Part shown: piece after piece, positions 18,194 to 32,106 of the stretch
Layout: each line of letters opens with the position of its first letter
How positions within the stretch are numbered: position 1 is the stretch's first letter
Source: Pseudomonadota bacterium
Lineage (GTDB): Bacteria > Myxococcota_A > Polyangia > GCA-2747355
NCBI GenBank assembly: GCA_016711215.1
Contig: JADJTL010000003.1
Location: 709,986 to 773,985 of the forward strand
Direction: 5' to 3'
DNA: 64,000 nucleotides
Position numbers and translations under genes: made by a program
Notes under the pieces: generated by a model
The model's input: the letters and a program-made list of their open reading frames with translations, nothing else
Told to the model about the DNA's origin: nothing
The model's database searches: none

Positions 18194-19093
18194 TCAGGGG
18201 GCCTGGGCGCAACAAACGCCGGCGTGCAGGCGAAGCGCCCAGGTGCCGTAAGGGAAGACTGCGCTCCGGTCGCCAGCGCGCCAGCGGCGCCAGGCGCTGC
18301 GATAGCCGCTGACAAACTCGCGCAGTCGCTGCAGCGCTTCAATCCGAGCCCACTTGTTGCCGCCGGCGACGCGTGGACTCAGTTGACGGCGTGGCTCGGC
18401 CCGGCGCGGCGTCTCGAAAGCGGATTGCCGAAGCACCTGGCGTCGGCCGAGGACGGCCTTGCCCTGGGCGCGCCGCAGCGCCGCGAACTCGCCTTCGCGC
18501 GCGGCCACGGCGTCGGTGAGCAACGCGGCATACTCGTCCTGCGCGAGGTGCGCGAAGGCGGGGAGCGGATCGACGGACAGTACGGCGTGCGCGGGAAGTG
18601 GGCCCTTGTCGCGGAAGAAGCCCCTTGGTCGCTTAAAGGCCTGGGGCCGCCCCATTCGCGCCGGCAGGCTGATCAGTCCCGGCCAGTAGTGGTGCTCGGT
18701 CACCAGGAGCGCCGCCACCGGGTTGGTGATCGTGTAGACGGCCTTCGCGAGCTGCGCGTCTGCGTCGACGAGGCGCACGACCGACGGGGGCTCGGTAGCC
18801 CAGAGGTTCTCCCAGCGCCCCCAGTGCGCGTTGAGGCACTTGGCGGTGAACTCGAACAACCAGCGGCAGAACTCCGGCCGCGTGCCCCTGACGTCCGTGA
18901 CCACGAGGTGAAGGTGATTGGAGAGCACGCAGAAGGCGTGTATCCGCACCCCGTACCGCGCCGCCGCCACCGCGAGGCAGTACCCAACGATCGCCACCAC
19001 CGCCGAAGAGGGCCGCAGCAGGAACTGCCGCTGCGTGCACCGTCGGGTGATCATTATGGTCTCACCAGCGATGACCGGCCGAGGGATGCTCAT
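18194..19093 (-). CDS. REP-associated tyrosine (Y1, IS200-like) transposase
   Basis: The protein has about 299 residues. It has the N-terminal RPVIAGETIMITRRCTQRQF segment, the HUH motif in LSNHLHLVVTD and a YTITNPVAALLV segment holding the candidate catalytic tyrosine, as in RAYT enzymes that act on single-stranded palindromic repeats. The C-terminal 120 residues are basic and may bind DNA. The start is taken as the ATG at 19093, before the conserved N-terminus. ATGs at 19108 and 19054 are possible, while the longest frame reads through the upstream 24-bp repeats. Two damaged copies lie at 45989-46885 and 47112-47664, so this is the only copy that could act. Confidence 0.85.
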   Translation of the reverse strand: MSIPRPVIAGETIMITRRCTQRQFLLRPSSAVVAIVGYCLAVAAARYGVRIHAFCVLSNHLHLVVTDVRGTRPEFCRWLFEFTAKCLNAHWGRWENLWATEPPSVVRLVDADAQLAKAVYTITNPVAALLVTEHHYWPGLISLPARMGRPQAFKRPRGFFRDKGPLPAHAVLSVDPLPAFAHLAQDEYAALLTDAVAAREGEFAALRRAQGKAVLGRRQVLRQSAFETPRRAEPRRQLSPRVAGGNKWARIEALQRLREFVSGYRSAWRRWRAGDRSAVFPYGTWALRLHAGVCCAQAP

Positions 19094-19176
19094 GCAGCGT
19101 GTCGGCATCTGCAGACCGCGTGCCCATCGCTCTTCGGCATCTTCCTGCTTACTTGGCGCATGACGTCGCCGCTCGC

Positions 19177-19247
19177 GTCCGACATCCGGTCGGGCAGCGC
19201 GTCCGACATCCGGTCGGGCACCACGTCCGACATCCGGTCCTTTCACC
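19177..19247. repeat. 24-bp direct repeats upstream of RAYT copy 1
   Basis: The unit GTCCGACATCCGGTCGGGCA plus four variable bases begins at 19177, 19201 and 19225; the third unit diverges after GGTC. Each unit contains the short inverted pair CCGAC/GTCGG. Two units are present upstream of copies 2 and 3 (46969 and 47750 regions). They are candidate substrates of the transposase. Confidence 0.75.
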
Positions 19248-19352
19248 GCCCAACCCATTCATCGGCCCGCAGCAGTCGGGCTAGCGAGAGTCGATGGTCG
19301 ATGGACGGGTCGGCCGCGATTATCAACCCGGGTCGGGCTCGATGGCCAGCCC

Positions 19353-19667
19353 GTGCGACGCCCGGCCCGCGTGGCCCAGATGCTGGCCTTCGCCCATGGC
19401 CTGGGCGCCGCCATCGAGCGCGGCGACTTCCGCGACCAGGCCGACGCCGCCCGTCACTACCAGCTGACCCGAGCCCGGATCACCCAGCTCATGAACCTCA
19501 CCCACCTGGCGCCCGACATTCAGGAGCAGGTGCTCTTTCTCGAGGCCGTTGATGGCCGGGAGCCGATGAGCGAGCGGGATCTGCGGCGGGTGCTCGGGAG
19601 CCTCGCGTGGGAGGAGCAGATCGCAACCTGGCAGGGCGAAGTGCGTCCCGGCGTCCGATCGGTCTGA
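19353..19667 (+). CDS. Truncated helix-turn-helix protein of recombinase-linked type
   Basis: The protein has 104 residues. QADAARHYQLTRARITQLMNLTHLAPDIQEQVLFL is a helix-turn-helix followed by a conserved tail seen in small proteins encoded beside serine recombinases in phages and islands; I split the description because the motif runs from about residue 29 to 63. The upstream part, RRPARVAQMLAFAHGL, normally continues a longer N-terminus, but here it abuts the RAYT element tail at about 19345. The gene is probably a 3' remnant cut by the element. No recombinase gene remains next to it. Confidence 0.5.
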   Translation: MRRPARVAQMLAFAHGLGAAIERGDFRDQADAARHYQLTRARITQLMNLTHLAPDIQEQVLFLEAVDGREPMSERDLRRVLGSLAWEEQIATWQGEVRPGVRSV

Positions 19668-19695
19668 TTTCGAGCACTTCGACCGCAGTTCGGCA

Positions 19696-19724
19696 TTGTC
19701 CGTCTGACGGCTTTGGAATATGAT
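19696..19724 (+). promoter_or_regulatory. Promoter of the HTH-hsdM operon
   Basis: TTGTCC (19696-19701) and TATGAT (19719-19724) are 17 bases apart, a near-consensus sigma-70-like pair. It predicts a start near 19731 and a leader of about 50 bases before the HTH gene at 19784. Confidence 0.65.
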
Positions 19725-19783
19725 GCCGTTCGTTGGAGTCCAATGCCGCGGGATGCCCGCGGGTGAAGCGGGGCAGTGCGCAC

Positions 19784-20001
19784 ATGAGCGAAGACCAAGT
19801 CCTCACCATCAAAGACATCGCGGCGATTCTCAAGCTTGCTGAGAAGACCGTGTACTCGATGGCCCAAGACGGTGAGCTGCCGGCGTTCAAGGTCCGGGGC
19901 CAGTGGCGGATACGCAAACTCGACTTTGAAAAGTGGATGGCCGAGCAGGCTGCAGCGCCCCGCCGCGACCGTGACCGCGATGGCAGTCAGGGGGATCGCT
20001 G

Positions 20002-20002
<1 letters not shown>
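19784..20002 (+). CDS. Excisionase-family helix-turn-helix protein
   Basis: The protein has 72 residues and is almost entirely one MerR/excisionase-type domain: LTIKDIAAILKLAEKTVYSM (helix-turn-helix) followed by the wing GELPAFKVRGQWRIRKLDFEKW. Its stop overlaps the hsdM start by one base. Such small regulators often lead type I restriction operons and are thought to time expression of methylase and nuclease. The ATG at 19784 is preferred because an upstream start adds 17 residues unrelated to the fold. The promoter at 19696-19724 lies directly upstream, so autoregulation is plausible but not shown. Confidence 0.85.
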
Positions 20003-21604
<1,602 letters not shown>

Positions 21605-21615
<11 letters not shown>

Positions 21616-22848
21616 TCGTTACGAAGAACTCCCGCTGGGCGAGATTGCGGATTTTCGCAACGGGAAAGGCCTATCCCCGGACAAGTACACCGCGGTTGGC
21701 AAGTATCCCGTATTCGGCTCGAACGGTCAGATAGCGCGAACAGACGAACTCCTGAACGAAGATTCCGTCGTTGTCATAGGCCGTGTGGGTGCCTACTGCG
21801 GCTCGGTCCACCCCGTCTTCGAACCGTCGTGGGTAACTGATAACGCGATTGTCGCTCGTCCAAAGGCTGGCGAGGATGTCAGGTACCTCTACTACCGCCT
21901 GGCATCACTCGACCTCCGCTCCACCGCCACGGGCAGCGCGCAGCCTCTCGTAACCCAAAGCGGCTTGGGCGTGCTACGTGCTCCACACGCGCCGCCCGAC
22001 GACCAACGCGCCATCGCCCACATCCTCGGCACGCTCGACGACAAGATCGAGCTGAACCGCCGTATGAACGAGACGCTGGAGGCGATGGCGCGCGCGCTCT
22101 TCAAGTCCTGGTTCGTCGACTTCGACCCCGTCCGCGCCAAAGCCCAAGGACAAACGCCCCCGGCATGGACCCCGCCACCGCCGCCCTCTTCCCCAAAGAG
22201 TTCCAGGATTCCGAGTTGGGCGAGATTCCGAAGGGGTGGCGTGTGGTGCCCTTCCTGGAGTTTGCAGACCTGCTATCCGGCGGAACTCCGAAAACGTCAG
22301 TCCCTGACTATTGGAACGGCGGCATCAAGTGGGCATCTGCCAAAGATGTCTCGCAGTGCGGATCGTTCTTCCTCGTAGACACAGAGCGAACCATCACAGC
22401 GCAGGGGCTGGAACGTAGTGCGACAAAGATAGTCCCTGCAGGATCTGTGGTTGTCGTGGCTCGTGGCGCGACTTGCGGTCGATTCACCGTGTTCGCGGAA
22501 GACATGGCCATGAATCAGACGTGCTACGCGCTGGCCCCCAAGGCAAAGCATGCTCGCTGGTATCTCCGGTTTCTGGCCGACGATTTGCTCGTGCGACTCG
22601 TAGCTCAGGCGCATGGAAGCGTTTTCGACACCATCACCACCCGCACGTTTGAACGAGCGCGAACTGTCGATCCGGGGCCGGTAGTGCTCAAGCTTTTTGA
22701 AACCCACGTGTCGCCGGTTGTGGCGCGCATCCGCTCCCTCCACTACGAGAACGTGACGCTGGCAAAACTGCGAGATGCGCTCTTGCCACGCCTTCTCTCC
22801 GGCGAGCTATCGGTCGCCCAAGCCGAGCAAGGGGAGGCCATGGCATGA
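21605..22848 (+). pseudogene. hsdS: Type I restriction specificity subunit, split by a frameshift
   Basis: Two frames together make one HsdS. The first (ATG at 21605, stop at 22378) gives target-recognition domain 1 and the central conserved helix (DKIELNRRMNETLEAMARAL, SWFVDFDPVRAKA). The second (22165-22848) begins MDPATAALFPKEF and continues SELGEIPKGW, then domain 2 and the distal helix (LRDALLPRLLSGEL). Uninterrupted family members read through this join. Here one base is missing within CCCCCGGCATGG (about 22156-22166). The break lies exactly between the two halves, and each half has its own start codon, so two half-subunits could be made. The gene overlaps hsdM upstream and the AAA/HEPN gene downstream (ATGA). 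Confidence 0.85.
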
Positions 22849-23701
22849 GGATCACTCGGGTCACCAAGATCCGCTGGCACCGCGTGTTCAGGGACTTCGC
22901 GTGGCCGAGCGATCTCCACTGCTTCGGCCAGTTCAACCTCATCTACGGGTGGAACGGCTGCGGCAAGACGACGTTGTCGTCGCTGTTCGCCCATATCGAG
23001 AAGGGAACCAACCTCGCGGAGGGCGAGGTCGAGTTCGAGATCGATGACGACAGGAAGTGCGCAGGCACCACCATAGCCACCACGAACCTGCCGCCCGTCC
23101 GCGGCTACTCTGAGCAGGACCTGGAGACAGAGACCGTCTGCGACGGCTGCACTCTCCGCTACGCGATCTACGGCGTCTTCGGCTTCTGCCCAGACTGCGG
23201 CGCACACAACAACCTCAACATCCTCGACGCGAACCTGCGCCTTGTCGCGAAGATGGTGACCCTGGCGGCGACGGCCGACGCCGACGTGGCGAAGAACCTC
23301 GTCGAGAACGCGCTCGAAGATTGCGTCTCCGCCTTTGACGGCTGGGGACGGGAGGTGTCCGAAGCGTTCGCCGCCAAGGCTGCTGATCCAGTCAAAGCCG
23401 GCAAGGTTTCCTTCAGAACATCAGGCGCGCGCACGACGCGCTCAAAATCCACTTCGACTTCGACGCGGAGGCTGTCCTCGGCACAGAGACGATGGCTGCA
23501 CTTCATCGAGCGTTTCAGAAGCGGCATTTGCTCGCCCATCGCATGGGCGTCGTCGACGAAGACTACCTTCGCCAGACGGCGGACCAGGAGGCTCGCGAGG
23601 GACGTCGTGTGACGATCTCCGCGTCGGAGGTCGAGGCGACAGCGGCGGGAGTGCGGGCTTGGGCCGAGGCCTTGACGGCGCATCTCGGGGGGCTGCCGTG
23701 A
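22845..23701 (+). pseudogene. Chimeric, frameshifted gene: AAA-ATPase N-terminus joined to Zn-ribbon/HEPN segment
   Basis: Residues 1 to about 85 match the start of AAA_13 (PrrC/RloC-like) ATPases, with Walker A GWNGCGKTT at about residue 35. The sequence then switches, without the rest of that ATPase, to a segment with two CxxC pairs (CDGC, CPDC), a helical region and, after one missing base near 23411-23414, RAHDALKIHFDFD and KRHLLAHRMGVVDEDYL. The RHLLAH element fits the Rx4H active site of HEPN ribonucleases. The restored second half ends at 23701. It overlaps the next gene by GTGA. I infer a deletion fusion followed by a small deletion; a natural fusion is less likely. Confidence 0.6.
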
Positions 23702-24516
23702 CGTCACCGCCCACGATCACCACGCTCGATCTGCCGGCCATCGAGGAAGTGCTCGAGATGGGGAGCGGGTACGTACTCGACTTCAGCAACCGCACCTTCG
23801 CGATGTTCTTTGCCGACCTGGGTATCGACATCGACGAGCGGCAGCCACAGGGCTCGAAGGCCAATCGGCTGCGCGCTTTTCTTCGGGCTGCGGAACCGAG
23901 CCTAGCAGCCAAAGTCCTCGAAGCGATGCTGGAGCGGCGCGGTGATCGGGAGGGGGACGAGACGTCCTCGCACCTCGCCAAGTACAAGAACCTGATGGCA
24001 CGACTTCGTGGCACGTCGGTGGCGATTCCGACTGTGGATGTCCACGTCGACGTGCTCAGCTTGGCCTACGTGCACGAGTTGGAGGCAAAGACGGACCAGC
24101 GCATGGCTGCTTCCGACCTAGAGGGCGCGATTACAACAGGGCGAACTATGCTGGAGGCTGTCCTCCATGAGCTTGAGCGTCAGCTCCTCGGGCAGAACGG
24201 CGACCACAAGGGCGACCTGCAGCGACTCTTCAAGGCCGTCGCAAAGGAGCTTCGCATCGACGACCAGCGCACGGACCTCGACGACAACTTCAAACAGGTC
24301 GTTCGCGGTTTGGTGCAGGTCGTCAACGGCCTCGCGCCCATCCGCAACAAGATGAGCGACGGGCACCCGAGACAGCGCAAGCCCGCACCTCACCATGCCC
24401 GCGTGATCGTCAACGCCGCCAAGACGGTCGCGGTCTTCCTGGTCGAGTCCTACCTCTTCCAGCGCGACAAAGGCTTGCTGTCCGGGCCAGCGGCGGCACA
24501 GGAGGGCTCCGCATGA
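23698..24516 (+). CDS. Abortive-infection C-terminal (Abi-C) domain protein
   Basis: The predicted protein has 272 residues and starts at a GTG overlapping the upstream stop. The C-terminal third (about 165-255) has the Abi-C pattern: LEAVLHELERQL, LAPIRNKMSDGHPRQRKP and HHARVIVNAAKTVAVFLVES. The RNKMSDGH element sits where HEPN-like folds keep R...H catalytic residues. The N-terminal part (about 10-150) is helical and unrecognised. Proteins of this kind are phage-defence effectors; action by RNA cleavage is an inference. The frame is intact. A longer open frame upstream is the shadow of the HEPN segment. Confidence 0.75.
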   Translation: MTSPPTITTLDLPAIEEVLEMGSGYVLDFSNRTFAMFFADLGIDIDERQPQGSKANRLRAFLRAAEPSLAAKVLEAMLERRGDREGDETSSHLAKYKNLMARLRGTSVAIPTVDVHVDVLSLAYVHELEAKTDQRMAASDLEGAITTGRTMLEAVLHELERQLLGQNGDHKGDLQRLFKAVAKELRIDDQRTDLDDNFKQVVRGLVQVVNGLAPIRNKMSDGHPRQRKPAPHHARVIVNAAKTVAVFLVESYLFQRDKGLLSGPAAAQEGSA

Positions 24517-24533
24517 CCATTCCGGCAACGAAT

Positions 24534-24550
24534 CCGGCAACTGTTGCCGG
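24534..24550. promoter_or_regulatory. Perfect palindrome upstream of rhuM
   Basis: CCGGCAAC-T-GTTGCCGG is a perfect 17-base inverted repeat, preceded by a further half-site CCGGCAAC at 24522-24529. It lies in the only sizeable gap of the operon, 94 bases before rhuM, and is a candidate operator. A second hairpin follows at 24571-24589. Confidence 0.5.
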
Positions 24551-24570
24551 AACCGGAATCGAGCCACGAC

Positions 24571-24589
24571 TCGGGCCATCTTGGCCCGA
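24571..24589. other. Hairpin in the abi-rhuM gap
   Basis: TCGGGCCA-TCT-TGGCCCGA is a perfect 8-bp stem with a 3-base loop. No T-run follows, so it is not a clear terminator. It could be an attenuator or RNA-processing site. Confidence 0.4.
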
Positions 24590-24643
24590 TCCCGAGCAGA
24601 CCGCGGGCGATCGAGTGCGCACCAGGTGTCGATTGGAGGTCGG

Positions 24644-25725
24644 ATGACCCGCAAGAAGACCCCACCGACCACCTCCCTCGTCCGTTCTTCGGCGGCCGAG
24701 TACCTGACCTTCGTGGCGGCCAGCGGCGGGGGCGGTGTGGAGGCGGTCTACGCCGACGAGAACGTGTGGCTGAGCCAGAAGATGATGGCGCAGCTCTACG
24801 ACGTGGAGGTCCCGACCATCAATTACCACCTGAAAAAGGTGTTCTCGGACAGCGAGCTCGAGGAGGGGGCAGTTATTAGAAATTTTCGAATAACTGCCGC
24901 CGACGGCAAGACCTACGACACCAAGCATTACAACCTCTCGGCCATCATCGCTGTGGGCTACAAGGTCAACTCCGAGCGCGCCGTCCAATTTCGCAAGTGG
25001 GCCACGCGCGTCATCGAGGAGTTCACCATCAAGGGCTTCGCCATGGACGACGAGCGCCTCAAGCGCGGCGGTTCGGTCCTGAGCGATCGCTACTTCGAGG
25101 AGCAACTCCAGCGCGTCCGCGAGATCCGAATCTCGGAGCGCAAGTTCTACCAGAAGATCACCGACATCTACGCGACGTCCGTCGACTACGACGTCACGGC
25201 GCAGGCCACCAAACGCTTCTTCGCCACGGTGCAGAACAAGCTGCACTGGGCCATCCACGGGCAGACCGCCGCCGAGGTCATCGTCGACCGCGCGGACTCC
25301 ACCAAGGACCACATGGGCCTCCACACCTGGACCGACGCGCCCCACGGCAAGATCCAGAAGTTCGACGTGGTGGTGGCCAAGAACTACCTCACCGAGCACG
25401 AGCTAGCGCAGCTCTCGCGGCTGGTGAACGCCTACCTCGACGTGGCCGAGGACATGGCGCTCCGCAAGATCCCCATGACCATGCAGGATTGGGAGGTTCG
25501 GCTGAATCGCTTCCTCGCCGCGACCGATCGCGAGGTGCTCTCGGACGCCGGCAAGGTGACGGCCGAGATCGCCAAGGCACACGCCGAGAGCGAGTTCGAG
25601 AAGTACCGCATCGTGCAGGACCGACTGTTCGAGAGCGACTTCGACCGCATCGTGGCCGAGACCAAACGCCTCGCGGCGAAGACCGACGCACCCAAGCCCC
25701 GCAAGAAGAAGGAGCGGAAGAAGCC

Positions 25726-25729
<4 letters not shown>
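24644..25729 (+). CDS. rhuM: RhuM family protein
   Basis: The protein has 361 residues. The N-terminal part (VWLSQKMMAQLYDVEVPTIN, then a YKVNSERAVQFRKWA segment) resembles KilA-N/Fic-associated DNA-binding domains. The central and C-terminal parts (SERKFYQKITDIYATS, FFATVQNKLHWAIHG) are characteristic of RhuM. The family was named from a Salmonella pathogenicity island, and its biochemical role is not known. It is often found inside type I restriction operons, as here, between hsdS and hsdR. GGAGGT lies before the ATG at 24644. Its stop overlaps the hsdR start (ATGA). The frame is intact. Confidence 0.88.
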
Positions 25730-28807
<3,078 letters not shown>

Positions 28808-28811
<4 letters not shown>

Positions 28812-29770
28812 AGTACGCGTACGAAGACCTGAGCCCCGAGCAGTTTGAGGCCCTGGTGGTGTTTCTGTGCCAGCAGCTTCTCGGGATCTCGGTGCAGGGC
28901 TTCTCGAAGGGGCCCGACGGTGGCCGAGACGCAAAGTTCGTCGGCACGGCGGAACTGCACCCCAGCAAGTCGGCACCTTGGGTCGGTACGGTTATCGTGC
29001 AGGCGAAGCACACGAACGGTGTCAACCGGACCTTCTCAGATGCCGATTTCTTCAGCTCGACGGCGGGCGACACCGTGATCGGCAAGGAGATCCCCCGCAT
29101 CAAGAACCTGAAGGCCAAGAGCGCGATCGACCACTACATGCTCTTCTCGAACCGGCGCTTGGCGGGGAACGCCGATGAGACGCTTCGTGGGCACCTCTCC
29201 AAGGAGTGCGGCCTTCCTGTCGGTTCGCTCTACCTTTGCGGCATCGAGCAGCTTGAAGTGTGGCTGAAGACGTTTCCGCGCGTTGCAACGCTCGCGAACA
29301 TTGACCCCGTCGATTCGCCGCTCATCGTGAGCCCCGACGAGCTTGCCGAATTGGTTGAGGCGTTCGCACGCAATCAGGAGATCATCCAGTCGGCCGTCGA
29401 CAACCCTCCGACGCCACGCGTGTCCTACGCCGATAAGAACGCGCTCAACAACATGTCCGCGGAATACGCCAAGTTGCAGCGGCGGAACTACCTCAAGGAC
29501 ACCGCTCAAATCCAGGCCTTCCTCGCCGCACCCGAGAACCTGCGGCTGCGCCAGCTCTACGAAACCGTGGTGACAGAGTTCCAGCTCAAGATCACGGCGA
29601 AGAAGAAGACCCACCAGTCGTTCGACGAAGTCCTCGAGTACCTCACTGACCTCCTGTTTGGCCGCGATCCGGTGCTGCGGGCGCACAAGCGACTCACGCG
29701 AGCGATGCTCTTCTACATGTACTGGCACTGCGACATCGGAGCGACGGAAGATGATGCTTCGACCGACTAA
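28808..29770 (+). CDS. ABC-three-component system effector with PD-(D/E)XK N-terminal domain
   Basis: The protein has 320 residues and starts at a GTG overlapping the hsdR stop. The N-terminal region (about 5-130) has the layout of Mrr-like nucleases: FEALVVFLCQQLLG helix, then GPDGGRDAKF (acidic residue) and TVIVQAKHT (QxK) on the next strand. The C-terminal part (about 215-320) is helical and resembles the conserved C-terminal component of ABC-3C conflict systems. It is followed, with overlaps, by a small middle component and a DUF2326-type ATPase, the expected order. It probably cuts DNA when released by the ATPase; this is inferred from the family. Confidence 0.75.
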
Positions 29771-30002
29771 ACACTCCCACCCGGATCGAACGGTAGTCGG
29801 GGTCGCACTCGTACTTCTCGGGCGGCTGAAGTCGCGGCGGCTCGACGAGTACGATGCCCTGCGAAAGTTCGCGCGCAAGGCCATCGCAGGAGGGGACGTG
29901 CTTTTCCTGCCAGCCCTCAACTTCCTCTTCCTGCTCGGTCTTGTCGAGCACCGCCCGAAAACCGACTCGCTCGAGTACCTGGGGCCCAATGAAGCTCTCT
30001 AG
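29751..30002 (+). CDS. ABC-three-component system middle component (MC6-like)
   Basis: The protein has 83 residues and starts at tandem ATGs (29751, 29754) inside the end of the effector gene. It has LRPTKHSHPDRTVV near the start and a winged-helix-like body (YDALRKFARKA, LNFLFLLGLVEHRPKTD). Small proteins beginning LPTKH.....RS occur as middle component 6 of ABC-3C systems, and the position between effector and ATPase fits. It is thought to bridge the two. The subtype assignment is from memory of the motif, and a search could change it. The frame is intact. Confidence 0.7.
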   Translation: MMLRPTKHSHPDRTVVGVALVLLGRLKSRRLDEYDALRKFARKAIAGGDVLFLPALNFLFLLGLVEHRPKTDSLEYLGPNEAL

Positions 30003-31780
30003 GCTCTACACGAATCGCCCTGCCGTATTCAGCGCAGTCGACTTCACGCCGGGGCTGAACGTCGTGTTGGCGGAGATCCGGCTGCCGCAGAACCGGAAGA
30101 AGGACACACAACCTTGGAAAAACCACTCTGGGCAGACTCGTGGATTTCTGCCTGCTCTCTGGTCGCGATTCGAAGTTTTTCCTCTTCAAGCATCAGCAGT
30201 TGTTCGACGGGTTCGTGTTCTTGCTTGAGGTTGAGTTGCTCGACGGATCGTACGTGACGGTTCGACGCGGAGTGAATGAACCCACGAAGATTTCTTTCAA
30301 GCGCCACCAGGCTCGCATGCAGGACTATTCCGAACTGCAGGCGCCACAGTGGGACCACGTCGATGTGCCGTTCGATCGCGCGAAGGACCTGCTCGACGGC
30401 GTTCTGGACCTGCGAACAATGAAGCCGTGGGACTACCGGAAGGGGCTCGGCTACTTGCTGCGGTCGCAGGACGACTATCGCGACGTCTTCCAGCTTCGGA
30501 ATGGCCACAAGCACGTCGAGTGGAAGCCGTTTCTCGCGCACGTGCTTGGATTCGACTCCGCGCTCGTCGAAGGGCTGTACAAGAAAGAAGCGGAGCTCTC
30601 GGGCAAGCAGGCGACGGTCCAGACCATCCGCGCGGAGCTGGGGGGGTCAGTCGAAGACGTCAGCAAGATCGAAGGCATGCTGCTTCTGAAGCAGAAGGAA
30701 GCCGAGAAAAAGCAGCAACTGCTCAACGCCTTCGACTTCCGCACTGCTGACAAAGAGAAGACTAAGTTGGTCGTGGATGACGTCGATGCTCGAATCGCCG
30801 CGCTCAACGCTGAGCGCTACTCCTTGAGCCTCGCCAAGAAGAAGATTGTCACCTCACTCGAGGACGATCAGGTTCTCTTCAATCCCGATGACGCGCAGCG
30901 ACTCTTCGCCGAGGTCGGCGTGACCTTCCCTGGGCAGCTCAAGAAGGACTACGAACAGTTGATCGCGTTCAATCGAGCGATCACCGACGAGAGACGGCAG
31001 TACCTGCAGGAAGAACGCGCTGAGATCGAGGCTGCGTTGAAACGGCTGACGACTGATCTCACTGAACTCGGCAAGCGGCGATCCGAGATGCTGGCTTTCC
31101 TGACGGATACCGATGTCTTCACGAAGTATCGACAGGTCTCCGATGAACTCGTCGGCCTAAAGGCGGACATCACGTCGCTCGAGCGGCAGCGCGGCTTTCT
31201 TCATCGGCTCCAGGAGATGCGAACGGAGATCCGAACCATCACCGACGAGAAGGGGCGTCTCCAAACTCAGATCGAGGATGACGTCGAGAAGCAGAATTCG
31301 GACGGAACGAGTCTGTTCTCGTCGATCCGGTTGTTCTTCAGCGAGATCGTGGAAGACGTTATCGATCGCAAGGCGCTCCTCAGCGTCGCTCCGAACCAGC
31401 ATGGGCACCTCGAATTCCGAGCGGAGATTCTCGATGAGTCCGGGAACGCCACGAGCGCCGACCTGGGCCACACCTACAGGAAGCTGCTCTGCGTCGCGTT
31501 CGACATGGCCGTGCTGCGCGCGCACCTTGAGAAGAAGGCGCCGAGGTTCGTCTACCACGACGGGGTATTCGAATCGCTGGACGACCGGAAGAAGGTAAAC
31601 TTGCTCGCTGTCATGGGCGAGTACGTGAACTTCGGGCTTCAGTTCGTCATCACGCTCATCGACTCCGAGCTTCCAGCGCGGGCTGAGGGCGACGAGCCCA
31701 TGTTCGCCGACGAGGAGATCGTGCTCAGGCTTCACGATGAAGGCCCCGATGGGCGACTCTTCAAGATGGCCGCATGGTAG
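29989..31780 (+). pseudogene. DUF2326-type ABC-3C ATPase, frameshifted in the Walker A region
   Basis: From the ATG at 29989 the frame reads MKLSRLYTNRP and GLNVVLAEIRLP, typical of the N-terminal ATPase strands. At about 30105-30112 the sequence GACACACAACC appears to lack one CA unit. Restoring it gives DTHNLGKTTLGRLVDFCL, the Walker A region of the family, in frame with the long body that runs to 31780. The body has a coiled coil (about 150-400), then LGHTYRKLLCVAFDMAVL and FVYHDGVFESLDDRKK, the signature and Walker B region. As written, the long frame lacks the first 50 or so residues, so the ATPase would be inactive. The lesion lies in a dinucleotide run. Confidence 0.8.
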
Positions 31781-31878
31781 GGGGCGAGCGGTGCATCATG
31801 CCGCGCCAGGTTTGGCCACCGCGTCCGGTGCGTGCCGGGGCCGTATGCCAACGCTGTGCCCGTTCGCCGTGACGAAGA

Positions 31879-31986
31879 CGATGTCCCCATCCCGCAGTAA
31901 ACCCGCCTTCGAGCCTCCCGCGGACGAAACCGGCCGAGCTGTAAACCAGGCCCCGCGCTCTCTCCCCGATCTCAGAGACAGAGAGC
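31879..31986 (+). repeat. Direct repeat block A flanking the YhcG module
   Basis: About 108 bases match block B at 37584-37692 in the same orientation, imperfectly. Shared pieces in order are GATGTCCCC, CAGTAAACCCG, CTTCGA, CTGTAAACCAG, GCTCTCTCCCCGA and ACAGAGAGC. The two GTAAAC motifs begin at 31897 and 31941, 44 bases apart. Confidence 0.7.
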
Positions 31987-32106
31987 CAAACCTGACCCGA
32001 AGCCGCCCGCGACGTCGCCGTCCGTGATCTCTACGAGCGTGCGCCCGAGACCACCGCGGCGATCACCGATCGCGCAGAACCCCGCGAAGACTGGGCGTTA
32101 GAAGAA

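Larger units (their letters stand above)
17950..19345 (-). mobile_element. RAYT-type element, copy 1 (intact transposase)
   Basis: This block of about 1.4 kb holds an intact Y1 transposase gene, a 24-bp direct repeat array upstream of its start (19177-19247) and the tail motif AACCCGGGTCGGGCTCGAT. The same block recurs at 45755-47106 and, truncated, at 47107-47890, at near-identity over hundreds of bases. The exact ends are approximate because the flanks contain short repeats. Confidence 0.8.
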
